A stretch of DNA of 64,000 bases, from positions 13,484,447 to 13,548,446 of the forward strand of contig NC_134030.1 of assembly GCF_964204645.1 (NCBI RefSeq), written 5' to 3'. The first letter of the stretch is position 1. Each line of letters starts with the position of its first letter. The stretch is from Tubulanus polymorphus. Taxonomy: Eukaryota; Nemertea; Palaeonemertea; Tubulaniformes; Tubulanidae. The notes under the pieces are model-generated. The model did no database searches. It was given only the letters and a program-made list of their open reading frames with translations, and was not told the origin of the DNA. A program made the position numbers and the translations under genes. Below, in pieces: positions 12,786 to 24,200 of this stretch.

Positions 12786-13545
12786 GAATACTATGGTGGC
12801 TGATTCGGGCCATGTAATAAAAAATCACAGACGTTACATTTTTTTGCAGCAATAAAATGAAAATTACCTGGTTAAAACAAGAAATAACTGCAATAAAACG
12901 GGATTTTTCGTTTTATTGCGCGATAAAACGAGAAAAAAGCGTTATATTGCGCGATAAAACGAAAATTACCACGGCAAACGAGAAATAGTTGTTTTATTGC
13001 GCGACAAAGTGAGAAAAAGTCGTTTTAACGCGAGATAAAATGAACTTTTTCGTTTTATTGCTGCGTTAAAACGGAAAATGGAGAAAACGGAATTTGTTCT
13101 TTCATTTAGTCACAATGTAAAATGAATAAAAAAATCATTTCAATGCGTAAATTTTTTGGTTTATCGCGCTATTTTTCGTTTTAATGTGGCAATAAAACGA
13201 AAAGTTTGTTTTAATGTGGCAATCAAACGAAAAAGTTTGTTTTATCGCCCAACAAAACGACTTTTTCTCCTTTTTAGCGTGGTAATTTTCGTTTTATCAC
13301 GCTATTTTTCGTTTTAACGTGGCAATAAAACGAAAACATTTGTTTAAGTGCGCGATAAAACGATTTTTTGTGGTTTTATTGCGCAATAAAACGACTTTTT
13401 CTTGTTGTAAGGAGTAATTTCTCGTTTTAATGTGGTAATATTCGTTTTATTGCTTGATTAAACGACTATTAGTTGTCTGTAAAAAAAATTGCACCATTTG
13501 TGATTTTCTTTTTTTACATGGCCCAAATCAGCCACCATAGAATAC
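12786..13545. mobile_element. 748 bp foldback element with GAATAC duplication
   Basis: GAATAC at 12786-12791 and 13540-13545 flank inverted ends: TATGGTGGCTGATTCGGG on the left and the complement of TATGGTGGCTGATTTGGG on the right, each followed by CCATGTAA. The interior is made of many direct and inverted variants of CGTTTTATTGCGCGATAAAA, so either strand can form a ladder of hairpins. No protein is encoded. It is a foldback/MITE-like DNA element of unknown superfamily. Confidence 0.85.
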
Positions 13546-13559
13546 AGATGGTTTCCAGA

Positions 13560-15630
13560 TTAAAGGTTTTTTTTTGCTGTGCAAGCTGGGCATATATTCA
13601 TGATACAAATCGTGCATTCTAGCGTGCCAAATTTTGAGAAAGGGCCTCATTAAAATTTACATCAGGTTTTTCTTGAAAATCTGAACGCAAAGCTGTCAGG
13701 TTTAGAAAGTCAATCAGAAAGCATCGTCTCCTCTATGATTGGCTTAGCCGCAGAAGTCATCAGGTGTTCACGTGATTCCGCGGTAACGACGACTGTTTAA
13801 TTTTGGGGTTTAATTTTAAGATTCAAAATTGTATTTCAAGATCGATTCCTGTGATACACCATTAGTCAATTTGGTTTTGAGAGGAAATTAATTTGCACTT
13901 CTGAATCCTAGACAATTGTTCGGGAAAAATAGCTTTTTCTCAAATCGGATATACGACCTTGATATGCAAATTAGCCATGTGCACGAATTGCCTATTCACG
14001 AAAATTTTATTCCGCAAAAATGTCAAATCCAAGTCAATTTTACTTTATTGAGCAAAAAATCCAAATTCATCAAATTCCAATTTATTTTATTCTACATTCA
14101 AATGTATTCACTAGACGATCAGTAAAGATTGATCTGAGGTATTCGTTCATGCCAGCCCCAGTGTCACTGTTAGTATTGTTACCTATAAAACACAGCCAGT
14201 CTAATGAAAACTTTGTCATTCAAATGTACTGGGGCAGGAGAACCGACCACGTTTGAAGTTTTCTAGTTTAATCGTGATCAATTGTACCATAATATAAGCT
14301 ATAGAAATGAACTGATTACAAGTTCATTTTTTAAAAGCCTTAACAGTGTTATTAAAGGGAATAACATAAAACATAGGCTCTACTCAATATTTGGAGCCGC
14401 GAGGATGTGGATGCATGATCCGATACATCTTTTATATTGTATTTTTCCAAAACCGGAAGTAAGCAACACTCGCCTACCGTCTGATGTCAAGTTAATCAAT
14501 TCAAATTCAAAATTATCCAGTGTGGGTGGTCGTTTACACTATAGACAAATAGTCGCGGAACTAAGTCTCCAAGACTATCGTTCTCACATTGACGAGGCTT
14601 CTGATGGCAAATCAACAAACTTATCAGGATTTTTTTTTCAATAAATTAAACTCTGTACAGAGTTCATTGAGGCTACAGTCAAGCGATACCTGGCTTTTTC
14701 AAAGTTGAACACAAGGGCCCAGCTCAAATACGATGATTTTTATCTAATGGATGATTTAAAAGTGCATTTTGACTTTTTCTTGGTTTCGTTCATGGAAAGA
14801 TTATTTTTACATTCATCAATAGTAATTAGAAATTACAATAAATTTATATCTTCCAGCCCTCTTTGAACTTGACCTTATGGCTATGAGGCCAAATAGTCAA
14901 TAGATTTCTGATGTTCCGAAATCTTAATTATAAGCTGTTTTGTGTTCACAATTATATGTCCCTTTACACTGCCATTATATTCCGTACAACCCCAAATATT
15001 TCATCCTTAGAGCATTCTCCAGAGTGTCATAGGCACATTTAAGTTATTCTGCTATGCAGAACTTTGTTTTGATATTCTTTGTCATTCTAGTTGATACAAT
15101 CACCGTTGGCTGAGCCTATTAATATACAAATGGAGTTGATTTGGTCTTTGGGAAAAATTTTCATTTGCATTACCTAAAATTCATCCTGGACAATTGCGCA
15201 TGGGTCGTGAAAACTCGGTTTTTCTCATATCCGATTGATAACCTTAATATGCTTATTAGCCATGTGCTTGAATTGTAAGATCAATCAAATTTTATTCTGC
15301 AAAAAATCAAATTCATTTTAGTTTTATTTCAAATCAAATTCAAATCAATAACAGGAAGGGAAAAGATTGATCTGAGGTTTTCTTTCCGATCTATGCTACT
15401 TAAAAAAAAGGTTTTGATAGTACTGTATGAATTATGTAGTCCTGTGCAGCGGCGGATACAGGGGGTGCACGTGCAAATCCTGAAAACCTAGATCTTCCCC
15501 TGCTGAGTTAATCATCTTGAGCGGGGAGTGTTTTGACAAATATTACCCGCACATTGCATCATTTATGAAAAAGCAAATAGGCTGGCCGTAGCGCCCATTG
15601 GGGCACTTGTATCAAAAAGATAAATACCAC
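13560..15630. repeat. Family B repeat fragments
   Basis: Segments near 13570-14110 and 15105-15330 match 42600-43230 and 53100-54370. Shared blocks include 'gattggcttagccgcagaag', 'ggtgttcacgtg', 'atttcaagatcgattcctg' and 'gatatgc.tattagccatgtgc'. The stretch 15470-15620 matches the family's right end ('ggctggcc..gcgccc.ttggggc.cttg'). The short open frames here differ between copies and are not genes. Confidence 0.65.
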
Positions 15631-17516
15631 TGGGCAGGCGTTAAATTTAGTTAATTTATGTCGTTTTTATTAGCCCACTTAGGACTTACTTCCTAGCAGG
15701 CTGTTGTGTCTGCTTTTTGTCCATTTTGTCCGTCCGGAAATGGAATCCCGATATTCTGGGAAGTTTTGATGCTTCACTGGTTTGTCTTGATGTAGGATTA
15801 ATGCATGTATTTGCTCTGGACACATTTGCAGCCCAAATAACTGGCCCAATCAGATTCAATTTGGTGATCTGGCAGCCATTGCTGTTCGCCAAGATCAGCA
15901 CTTTTGACACCTTTTTAGGACTGAACCCATGATCCTTTATTGAAGTTTTTAAAGTAATTTTTTGTAGATGCTAATATCAAGACCCTTGGTGTACCGGGTA
16001 TATGTATTCCATAGGGCTCAACATTATGAGAAAAATTTTAAGATGGCCGTCCCATGAACTCTTTCCTGCCAAAAAGAAAAAGATCATTTTCGGCCTGAAT
16101 TCAGAGACCTTCAGTTTAGTGTACTCTATGGTTTGCCTTTTACTGTTGAGATTTGCTCTGGGTATAATTTTTCAAGGAATTTGACTTAATTTATCTAAAA
16201 TTCAACACTTTAGTAGGTTTACACCTATCAAATTGTTCATTTGAATGCTGGTTACCCTGCAGGTGGCTCCTGTGCCACCATATTGTGCAGAAGTTGCCAA
16301 AATTTTCATCCTGATGCTGAATTTATTGCATTCACCCTTGGTGGCTGGCTATTTTAGCAGGGGGGAGGGCTGATTGGATTACCCGTAAACTTTTTTTCTT
16401 TTTCTTTGAATGTTTCTAACTTTCTTCATTGATAGATAACAGTTTAAAGTTAATCATTTTACAACTTAAAAGCTCAATGAAGCATGTATTCACGAGACTA
16501 AAGCAAAATATGCTATGAAATTCTCTAAAGTCAAAATTCTGGAAAATTTCATGATTTTCATTTCTTTCAAGAAATGACACCCAACGACCTTCAGATCAAT
16601 GTTTTGGGTTATAAAGTCTATTGCGAATCTATTGTAGATGGCAGCACTGCACGGGTATAAATAGTATCGGTTTAACACCTCTAAAAGTAACTTAGAACAC
16701 ATTGCTAAGGGGTGCTAAGGGCTTTGAGATTGGAGGGGTCTTGTTTGACCCCCAAAAACATGCCTTTGCCGTTATCTGACCACTCCATAAATTTCGGAGG
16801 TCATTCTACCCATCTATAGTGTTCAATAACAGTACTTTTTAAAAAACTGAGAAATTTAAGATTTTCCCCGAAATTCTTGTAATATACCAATACCTTAACC
16901 AACACCGAGAAACTGGCATTAGTATTTTAATATATATGGATAGCTATGCATATTTTGTAACCACATTTAAATGCAAACAAATTTAGATACCAGATCTATG
17001 TATCAATGATTCTAGTTAATGTTTGGCGTATTCTTTGCGTTTTTCTGGTTTCCTTTCTGAGTGTACAAGGCTTTTTGTAGATATTGTACTTAAATGCATG
17101 TAAATTATTTGTATTGTAAATTTGTGGACAGTTGATAATATTAATTACAATTTCAATAAATCTATTCCGTCCTATTAAAATGTGCTCAATGTTTGAATGC
17201 ATTTGTTCATGCGAGATTCTCAATTCCTGGTATGGTAAACCTCGCCATACTCGGACACAGCCATCTCCGACTTTCGACTAGCTCTGACCAAACCGAACCA
17301 TTTTCCTGACTTCCTAATGTATTTTCCTATCATTCCATGGGAATTCAGTATTTATATATACTGATGTAAAAGAACAGTAGGGCAACCTGAAAAAAGCAAA
17401 GCTTGTAGTATCAGGCACAGTAAAAGTCGGAAACCATTGAGATTGCTTACGGTCGTCTCTTTCTTTTTAAAATAACACCTCACTCGCTGGCGTGATGACG
17501 CATTGTACATCTTTTA
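15631..17516. other. Intergenic; family B-like blocks, otherwise nothing
   Basis: The stretch 15670-15910 matches the 54545-54660 block of family B ('ggcagccattg.tgttcgccaa.atcagcactttt'). From 16000 to 17516 no gene, RNA or repeat boundary was recognised. Confidence 0.5.
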
Positions 17517-17719
17517 CAATTCAATTCAATTAATGTTTATTGTCTTTTAAATCAATATTACATGACCATAAGTGACAAGAATATTAACAAGATGAGGAAG
17601 AAAATAGAATATATATATATATACATAACTGTTATAACAAAACGTCTAATAGCACTTATATTTACAAATTCCACATGTATAAGAGGTAAAAGGTAATTAA
17701 TACAATAGATGATTGATGG

Positions 17720-19600
17720 AATTATAATGTCGTCTTGATGAAACCCGCATAGCAAAAACGACCTAGGTCTTTAGCTAACTTAGTAAAATTTTTCTACAAG
17801 GGGGGCCCTTAGAGCTGAATACTTTGGGCACTCCATCACAAAATGTACCTCAGTTTCTACTGTATCACATAGGGAACACTTCCTGTCTACACGTGGGATG
17901 TTAAAATGTCTCCCCCTTTCTATCATTAGTGGGTGGGCACTTAGCCTGAGACGTGTAAGGGCCATTCTATAGTTCCTGTGCATGTCGAGTAGTAGGTATG
18001 GTTCCATTTGGAATCCTGTTTTTACCAATCTAAACAACTCTAATTTGTTTGAATTTCCTATCAGATGATTCCAGTATATTTTAAACCTCTCCTGCATTAT
18101 GTGCCTTAACCTTATTATTGTTGATTTAGAGATGTCAGAGTTTTCTATGTACAACGATTCATGGCTAATATATGAGAGTAGAATATATATAAAGTGATTC
18201 CATTCTACTTGTTTCCATGGCAGTTCCTTAACACTTTCGTAAATTGCATTTACTAAAGTACCATTTGAGCCCTTCATATGTTGCCAGAAATTGATAATTC
18301 TAATATAGGCTTCGATGTAAAGCGGGTACTTCCCCATTTCCCCTAAAACTGCCATATTAGTGGCTTTCCTATTTACCCCTAAAATGAATTTACAAAACTT
18401 GGTAAGCAATTTGTGAATATGTGTTTCTTTCATGAGGGTTGATTCTAGGCAGAACTGGTTGTTTTTCGCTATTCTTTTGGCAAGTGTTGTAGAGGGCAGC
18501 CATATCTCGCAACCGTATAATAAGATTGGGCTGACAAGAGTGTCAAATAGGTATAATGCCGTGTTTGGCTTACAGTTTTGTACCCCGATCATTTTCTGGA
18601 TTGACAACATTGCCCTGTTGGCAGATGCAAAAAGGTTCTCTTTGGCTTTCTGGAATTTACCATTCAATGAAAATATAAGGCCAAGGTATTTGTATTCTTT
18701 GACCAACTCGAGGTATGAGTTTCCAAGTGAAAAGTTCAAATTGATAGGTATATTTCCTTTTTTACTGAACACTACTACTTTGCTCTTATCAGTATTGATT
18801 TCAAGTTTCCATTTTTTACAATATAGATCTAGCCTTTCAAGACATTTCTGGAGTCCTTCTGGGGAGTTGGACACTAGCACGAGGTCATCGGCGTATAAGA
18901 GACAGCTAAGTAAGTTGTCGCCGATTTCTACAGGATCACAGTTAACATCGAAACAATTAACAATATCATTAATATACAGGTTAAAAAGAAGCGGACTTAA
19001 AATGTTTCCCTGCTGTACACCTATTGAAGACTTATATACATCTGACATCTGATACTCATTCACCTTGAGACACCAAGTCATTCTATTGTACACGCTTTGT
19101 AAAATAGTCATGATGTGTTTTCCAAGTTCATAATTCTTTAATTTATGTATAAGACCAGCATGCCACACTGAATCGAAGGCTTTACGAAGATCGATGAAGC
19201 AGGTGTATAAGTCTTTAAATGATGCCAGTTTTTTATCGATCATTTGCTTCAGTACGTACATGTGGTCAGTAGTTCTGGAGCCTGGCATGAAACCTATTTG
19301 GTTTTTTTCAATTAGATTATGTTTTTTGACAAAATTTTTCAATCTATTGTTTATGACTAGTGAGAACAAGTTGCCTAGGCAGTTATTCAGTGTTATCCCC
19401 CTGAAATTATCGGGGTCATTTCTATCTCCCTTCTTGTGTATTGGTACGATAAGACCGTTCGCCCATTGTTTTGGAAAAACGCCGCTTGTGTACACTAAGT
19501 TGAAGAGCTTCGTAATGGGCCTTAATATTGTTTCTCTACCATATTTGAGTAGCTCGTTTGTTATTCCATCCAAACCAGGGGCCTTAATTATCGAAATAGT
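17720..19600 (-). pseudogene. LINE ORF2 reverse transcriptase
   Basis: This is the reverse transcriptase that primes at the genomic target during LINE insertion. Visible motifs are KAPGLDGI at the start, FIDLRKAFDSVWH, GVQQGNILSPLLFN, the catalytic YADD, and a C-terminal CCHC-like zinc motif (CSLCDT...HFVMECPKY). The long frame ends at 17780. A frameshifted tail reading LAKDLGRFCYAGF follows and ends near 17720, as is usual for LINE ORF2. The frame upstream of KAPG is also shifted relative to the endonuclease, and the linker normally found between the two domains (well over 100 residues) is mostly missing, so this copy carries a deletion near 19585. It is inactive but recent enough to keep about 600 open codons. 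Confidence 0.9.
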
Positions 19601-20564
19601 CTAGCACCTTGACCTCACTTCTGAGATTTCTAAATTGTTTGTTGTTCAAAGTGTTTAGCTTGTGGTCAGAAGTAAGACCCCCATTAACAGCGTTACGTGT
19701 ATCATCAGTTTCTATGCGTATGCCATATCCAATTGGGCAATGATCGGACAATTCTGAGAGGACGTTATGTACATGAAAATATTCAACCCGATTATTGAGT
19801 TCCTCATTTACAATACTAAGGTCTACTACGCTGCTTCCGTTCCACTGGTGACAGGTGAACTCACCAAAATAATCACCACTTGTTCTACCATTAAGTATAA
19901 CCATATTATTTGATTTACATAAGTCAATAACCTGCCTCCCTGCTGTATTACAAACCATATCCTTGCTTTTTCTTTGGGGGATAGCTAACTCGTGTAGGGT
20001 GGGTACTCCCTCTCCAAGTTGTGGTATAAATGCAATATCATGAGGGTCAATCCCGGGAGAAACATCGAGTAATTTACTAGTTCGGGCATTTAGATCGCCC
20101 ATAATGACTATGTCCCCGAGTGACAGATATTTAGTACAACCATTTTCTAGTAATTGAAATGTTTCATCTGAGTTTTTTGAGCCAAATGATGAGTTTTTTG
20201 GGCTTAGATAGCTTGCACCAAGAAAAATTGGCTTCTTGTTCGGTGAATTAGATGTGATTTTAAGCCAGATTAACTCGGATGTGGCAATTTCAATTACTTT
20301 GACATTACATATGTTTGAGACGCTGGTCTTACACAGTATAACAATTCCCCCAAAATTTCGTTTAGCATTTTTGCTGATCGCTCTAGTAACATGAGTTGTG
20401 GAGTAACCAGGAACATGGATATTGTATTCATCAGATGTGTGAGTTTCGAGAAGACATACTATATCATAGCGATTTATGATAGAAACGAAGAGCTCGTCTT
20501 GTAACTTGTTGACGTGCTTCGAGAATAGACTGTTAATGTTCCAGCAGCATATGTTCAGAGTCAT
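19584..20564 (-). pseudogene. LINE ORF2 apurinic-like endonuclease domain
   Basis: The 326-residue frame opens MTLNICCWNINSL, where the Asn is a catalytic position. It has the metal-binding Glu in CLLETHT, then GDLNAR, and ends with SDHCPIGYG, the standard exonuclease-endonuclease-phosphatase (EEP) series of non-LTR elements. This domain nicks target DNA. It should be continuous with the reverse transcriptase, but a deletion plus frameshift at the C-terminal side stops it at 19584. It sits 7 bp downstream of the ORF1 stop on the same strand. Confidence 0.88.
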
Positions 20565-20571
20565 TGCCAGT

Positions 20572-21146
20572 TTAGTATTTTCTATTTCTGGTGAAGAGGT
20601 TTAGCGCACGGCGGACTGAGGTACACAGGTTTCTCGCAAATTGTCTTAAGCCACTTGAATAATCGATGTGGACGTGGTCCCTAAAAAATCTGCGGTTGTC
20701 GTGGCGACAGATTGTTACATTATTGTCCGATGCGGCAAGAGATTCTATGGTCGCGTTAAGGAGTCTGCTCTGCGCAGCCCAGATGCAATCGTCGAATCGC
20801 GGTGGTACCTGCGAGATGACCAGTTGCGCATTCGGATAAGTCGATTTGGCGGTATTCACTAATTCTATCATTCTGTTGACGCACATTTCCGCATTGCCTA
20901 AGTTCTTGATATCGTTCGTTCCAACGTGAAGTATAACACACGAGGGTTGACGGTGATCATTATTTCTCACGCAATTTATAGCCTCGGTAATCGTAAAGGC
21001 CGTGATCTTTGACGCATAGCAAGAGTCAGCCACAAACTTATCGCAATCCAGCGCTCGGGTGTTCGAATCCCCGATGATCAGAACCTCTCCCGTCTTTTTT
21101 CGGTTGGATACGCCGGGATATGATCTGACACTGTTGCTTACATGGT
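20572..21146 (-). pseudogene. LINE ORF1, C-terminal SGNH esterase part
   Basis: Motifs are GEVLIIGDSNTR (block I, nucleophile Ser), ILHVGTNDI (block III, Gly-Thr-Asn-Asp), and DHVHIDYSSGLRQFA (block V Asp/His). Together they define an SGNH/GDSL hydrolase. Esterase domains of this type occur in ORF1 of CR1/L2 LINEs, where a lipid-interaction role has been proposed. Upstream, the frame runs into the Polinton terminus at 21147. The host reading frame resumes at 38388 on the far side of P1, so the ORF was open before insertion. The ~17 residues encoded beyond 21146 belong to the Polinton terminal repeat. Confidence 0.88.
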
Positions 21147-21238
21147 AGTAATTAGAAAAGTAGGCTTTCAGATCAGAGGGCGAGAGGGCGAGACACCCCA
21201 CTCGTCACCACAAGAAATTTTTTTCCCTTATAAATGGG
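21147..21238. repeat. P1 left terminal inverted repeat with promoter
   Basis: All 92 bases are identical to the reverse complement of 38291-38382. The inner end holds seven T, then CCCTTATAAATGGG, so the terminal repeat includes the start codon of polB (21234) on this side and that of the 108-residue gene on the other. One sequence therefore serves as both terminus and promoter/start for both outermost genes. A length of 92 bp is short for a Polinton, whose terminal repeats usually exceed 100 bp. Confidence 0.95.
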
Positions 21239-24200
21239 GGAGAATGAACACCAACCAGAAAACAATAATGTCATTAAAAATCAATATTATTGTCAATATT
21301 GTAAAAAATACATCGATACATCTCATAAAACACGACATGAAAAAACTGCAAATCATATAAAAAATGTAATAGATTTTGAAACTCCAGAAAATTCTAATGA
21401 AAGAAAAGAAAGATTAGAAAATATGAATGTGGATGAAATAAAATGCGAAGTTTGTAATGAATTTATAGTAAAAAGGAATTATAATAGACATCTCGAATCA
21501 CAAAAACACCACCAAAATTTGAGTAATAATGTTTTAGGAAAAGATTATTTTGACGATAAACCTCAAAAAGTAAAAAAACCAAATTCAAAAACTAAATCCA
21601 TTTCAAATAAACCTTACATGGAAAATGTTAGAAATTATATTGATTCACTAGAAATAAAAGATACAATTGAAATTTTAGAAACATTACATAGTAAAATTGG
21701 TCCTGCAGCTATTATATTTAGATTTTTTAAAGGTACAACAATAGAAGATTATAGTAAATTTAATGAAATAATAGAAAAAATACTAGATTTGATAACAGAT
21801 GTTGAATATCCAAAAATTAGTATCTCTGGGAAAGTAAGTTTTATAAAGTCAGAAGAAAAAATGGATTATAATATTCAAACACTCTCTGAAGAAATAATTT
21901 CAAAAACACAAATAAAAGAGAAGTTAGAAAAAATATTTAATGAATTTAAACGTCATATTGAAGAAAGATATTTTGAGGGTTCTGGCTTAACATTGAATGA
22001 AATAATATATTTAGATTTAAATGTTTATAATACAAAAAGAAATAAAACATCAAAAAGTAATAAAATGTTTAAAAATGATTCAAACTTTACAACAGAAAAG
22101 GATATTAAAGCATCATCTTATATTAAATTACCATTTATAACAAAAGCAGTAATAAATATTCAAAATGAAGATAATAAATGTTTTCTATGGTCAATTATTT
22201 GTTGCTTACATCCAACACAGGAAAATGTTTGTAGAATAACAGATTATCGGAAATATGAAACATTATATAAAATTGATCAATATCCAGTAACTATAAAAAT
22301 GATTCCTAAAATAGAAAAAGTTAATAATTTAAAAATAAATGTATTCGAATTAATGCAATTACCAAAGACAAAAGGTGAAAATATTAAAGATTATACATTG
22401 GAAGCTTTATATTTAACAGAATATTATGATGATGAAAATGCTATAGATTTGTTATATTACAAAAAAGATGAAAATGAACATTATATGTGGTTAAAACAAA
22501 TTGATTTATTCTTTAGAACAGAAAGTGATCATCATAATAAAATTTATCTATGTAGAAAATGTTTATCTAAATTTATGACTGAGAATACATTATTAAAACA
22601 TAAAGAATTATGTGATAATAAAGATTTTTGTAAATTAATAATGCCAACAGAAAAAGATTATAAATTGAAATTTACTAATCATAAATTTAAAAATATTGTT
22701 CCATTTGTAATTTATGGGGATTTTGAATCGTTGAATAAAGAATTAACTGATCAAGATAGAAAAGAAATATATAACAAAAAACAATTATTAAAATCAATGG
22801 ATAAAGGAAATGAATTAAATGAAGACACAATACAAGACCCACCAATTATAAATACAATTAAAAAAGTTCATCAAAGAGCTGCTGTTTATGGAATTTATAT
22901 AAAATCAAATTATCCCGAATTATATGAAAGTCAATATATTTCTTTTAGAGGTGAAAATGTAGTTAATGATTTTTGTGATAAAATGATTGAATTAGAAAGT
23001 GATTTTGCAAAATTATTAAACAAAAATAAAAGAATAGTTATGACAAAAGAAGATGAAATTGATTTTAATTATGCAACTCATTGTTGTTACTGTGAAAAAC
23101 GTTTTTATTCATTTGATAAAAAAGTTAGAGATCATAATCATTTAAATTCAAAATATCGTGGAGCTGCTCATGAAGATTGTAATTTACAAGCTAAGAAAGT
23201 TAATTTCGTACCAATATTATTTCATAATTTATCAGGATATGATACCCATCTATTTATAAAACAATTATCAAAGAAATTGGGTGCAATTAATCAAGAAATA
23301 GAAGAATATAATGTTATAAATGGTATAAATGTAAGAAAATATGATTTTAAACTATTAGCTAAAACATCTGAAAATTATATTTCATTTCAATTTGGTTGCA
23401 TTAGATTTTTAGATTCTTATAGATTTCTAGCAAGTTCATTAGATAATTTATCAAAAAGTTTAGTTGATAATGATTTTGTTATAACTCGATATTATTATCC
23501 AAATGAACAAGATTTTAAATTATTGAGATGTAAAGGCGCAATTCCTTATTCATTTTATAAAACACATGATGATTTTAATGTAACAGAATTATTAAAAGAT
23601 CAATTTTATGATCAATTAAAAAATGATTACGTGAAAGATGAAGTGTTTAATAGAACATTAAATATTTGGAACCATTTTAAGATGAAAAATCATGGCGAAT
23701 TAGTTGATTTATATTTAAAATCAGATGTTTGATATTGGCTGACATATTTGAAAAATTTAGAGAAATTAATTTGAATCATTTTAATGTTGATCCTTGTTAA
23801 TGCTACTCTAGTCCTGGTTTAACCTGGCAATGTGGTTTAAAATATACAAATGTAGAATTAGATTTATTAAAAGAACCAGATATGGTTTTATTATTTGAAA
23901 AATCAATTAGAGGTGGAATTAGTGGTGTTATGGGAGATAGGTATTTTAAAGCAAATGATGAATATAAATTATTATATATTGACGCCAATAATTTATATGG
24001 TTGGGCAATGATGCAACCTCAACCACATAAAAATTTTATATTAACAGAAGTTGAAAATGGTGATAAAACTGATTGGGAAAACGCAATTGCGAGTTTAAAA
24101 GATGAAGCACCAATTGGTTATTTCTTTGTAGTTGATTTAGAATATCCTGAAAATATAATGTTTAAAACAAGAAACTTACCTTATTGCCCAGAACATTTAA

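Larger units (their letters stand above)
17517..21146 (-). mobile_element. CR1/L2-like LINE, 3' portion
   Basis: On the minus strand this reads ORF1 3' part (SGNH), endonuclease, reverse transcriptase, a short UTR with AATAAA, and a short terminal ATTGAATTGAATTG repeat at about 17517-17532. A simple-repeat 3' end without poly(A) is usual for CR1/L2-clade LINEs. The 5' part of the same copy is at 38383 onward. The two are separated by Polinton P1, whose CATGGT duplication (21141-21146 and 38383-38388) falls inside ORF1. Confidence 0.88.

Noticed and set aside
12786-13545. CRISPR-like array
   Set aside because: The repeated motif is degenerate, occurs in both orientations without regular spacers, and is enclosed by transposon ends with a target duplication in animal DNA.
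14282-14644. 120-codon open frame on + in intergenic DNA
   Set aside because: No motif, no splice context, and no similarity I recognise. It lies among family B fragments and is probably a chance frame.
18432-19052. 206-codon + frame opposite the LINE reverse transcriptase
   Set aside because: Antisense shadow of a strongly supported RT frame; no independent motif.
20572-21201. SGNH protein as a complete host gene of 209 codons
   Set aside because: Its first ~18 codons are P1 terminal repeat, and the true N-terminal part is at 38389-39994. It is a split LINE ORF1, not a host gene.
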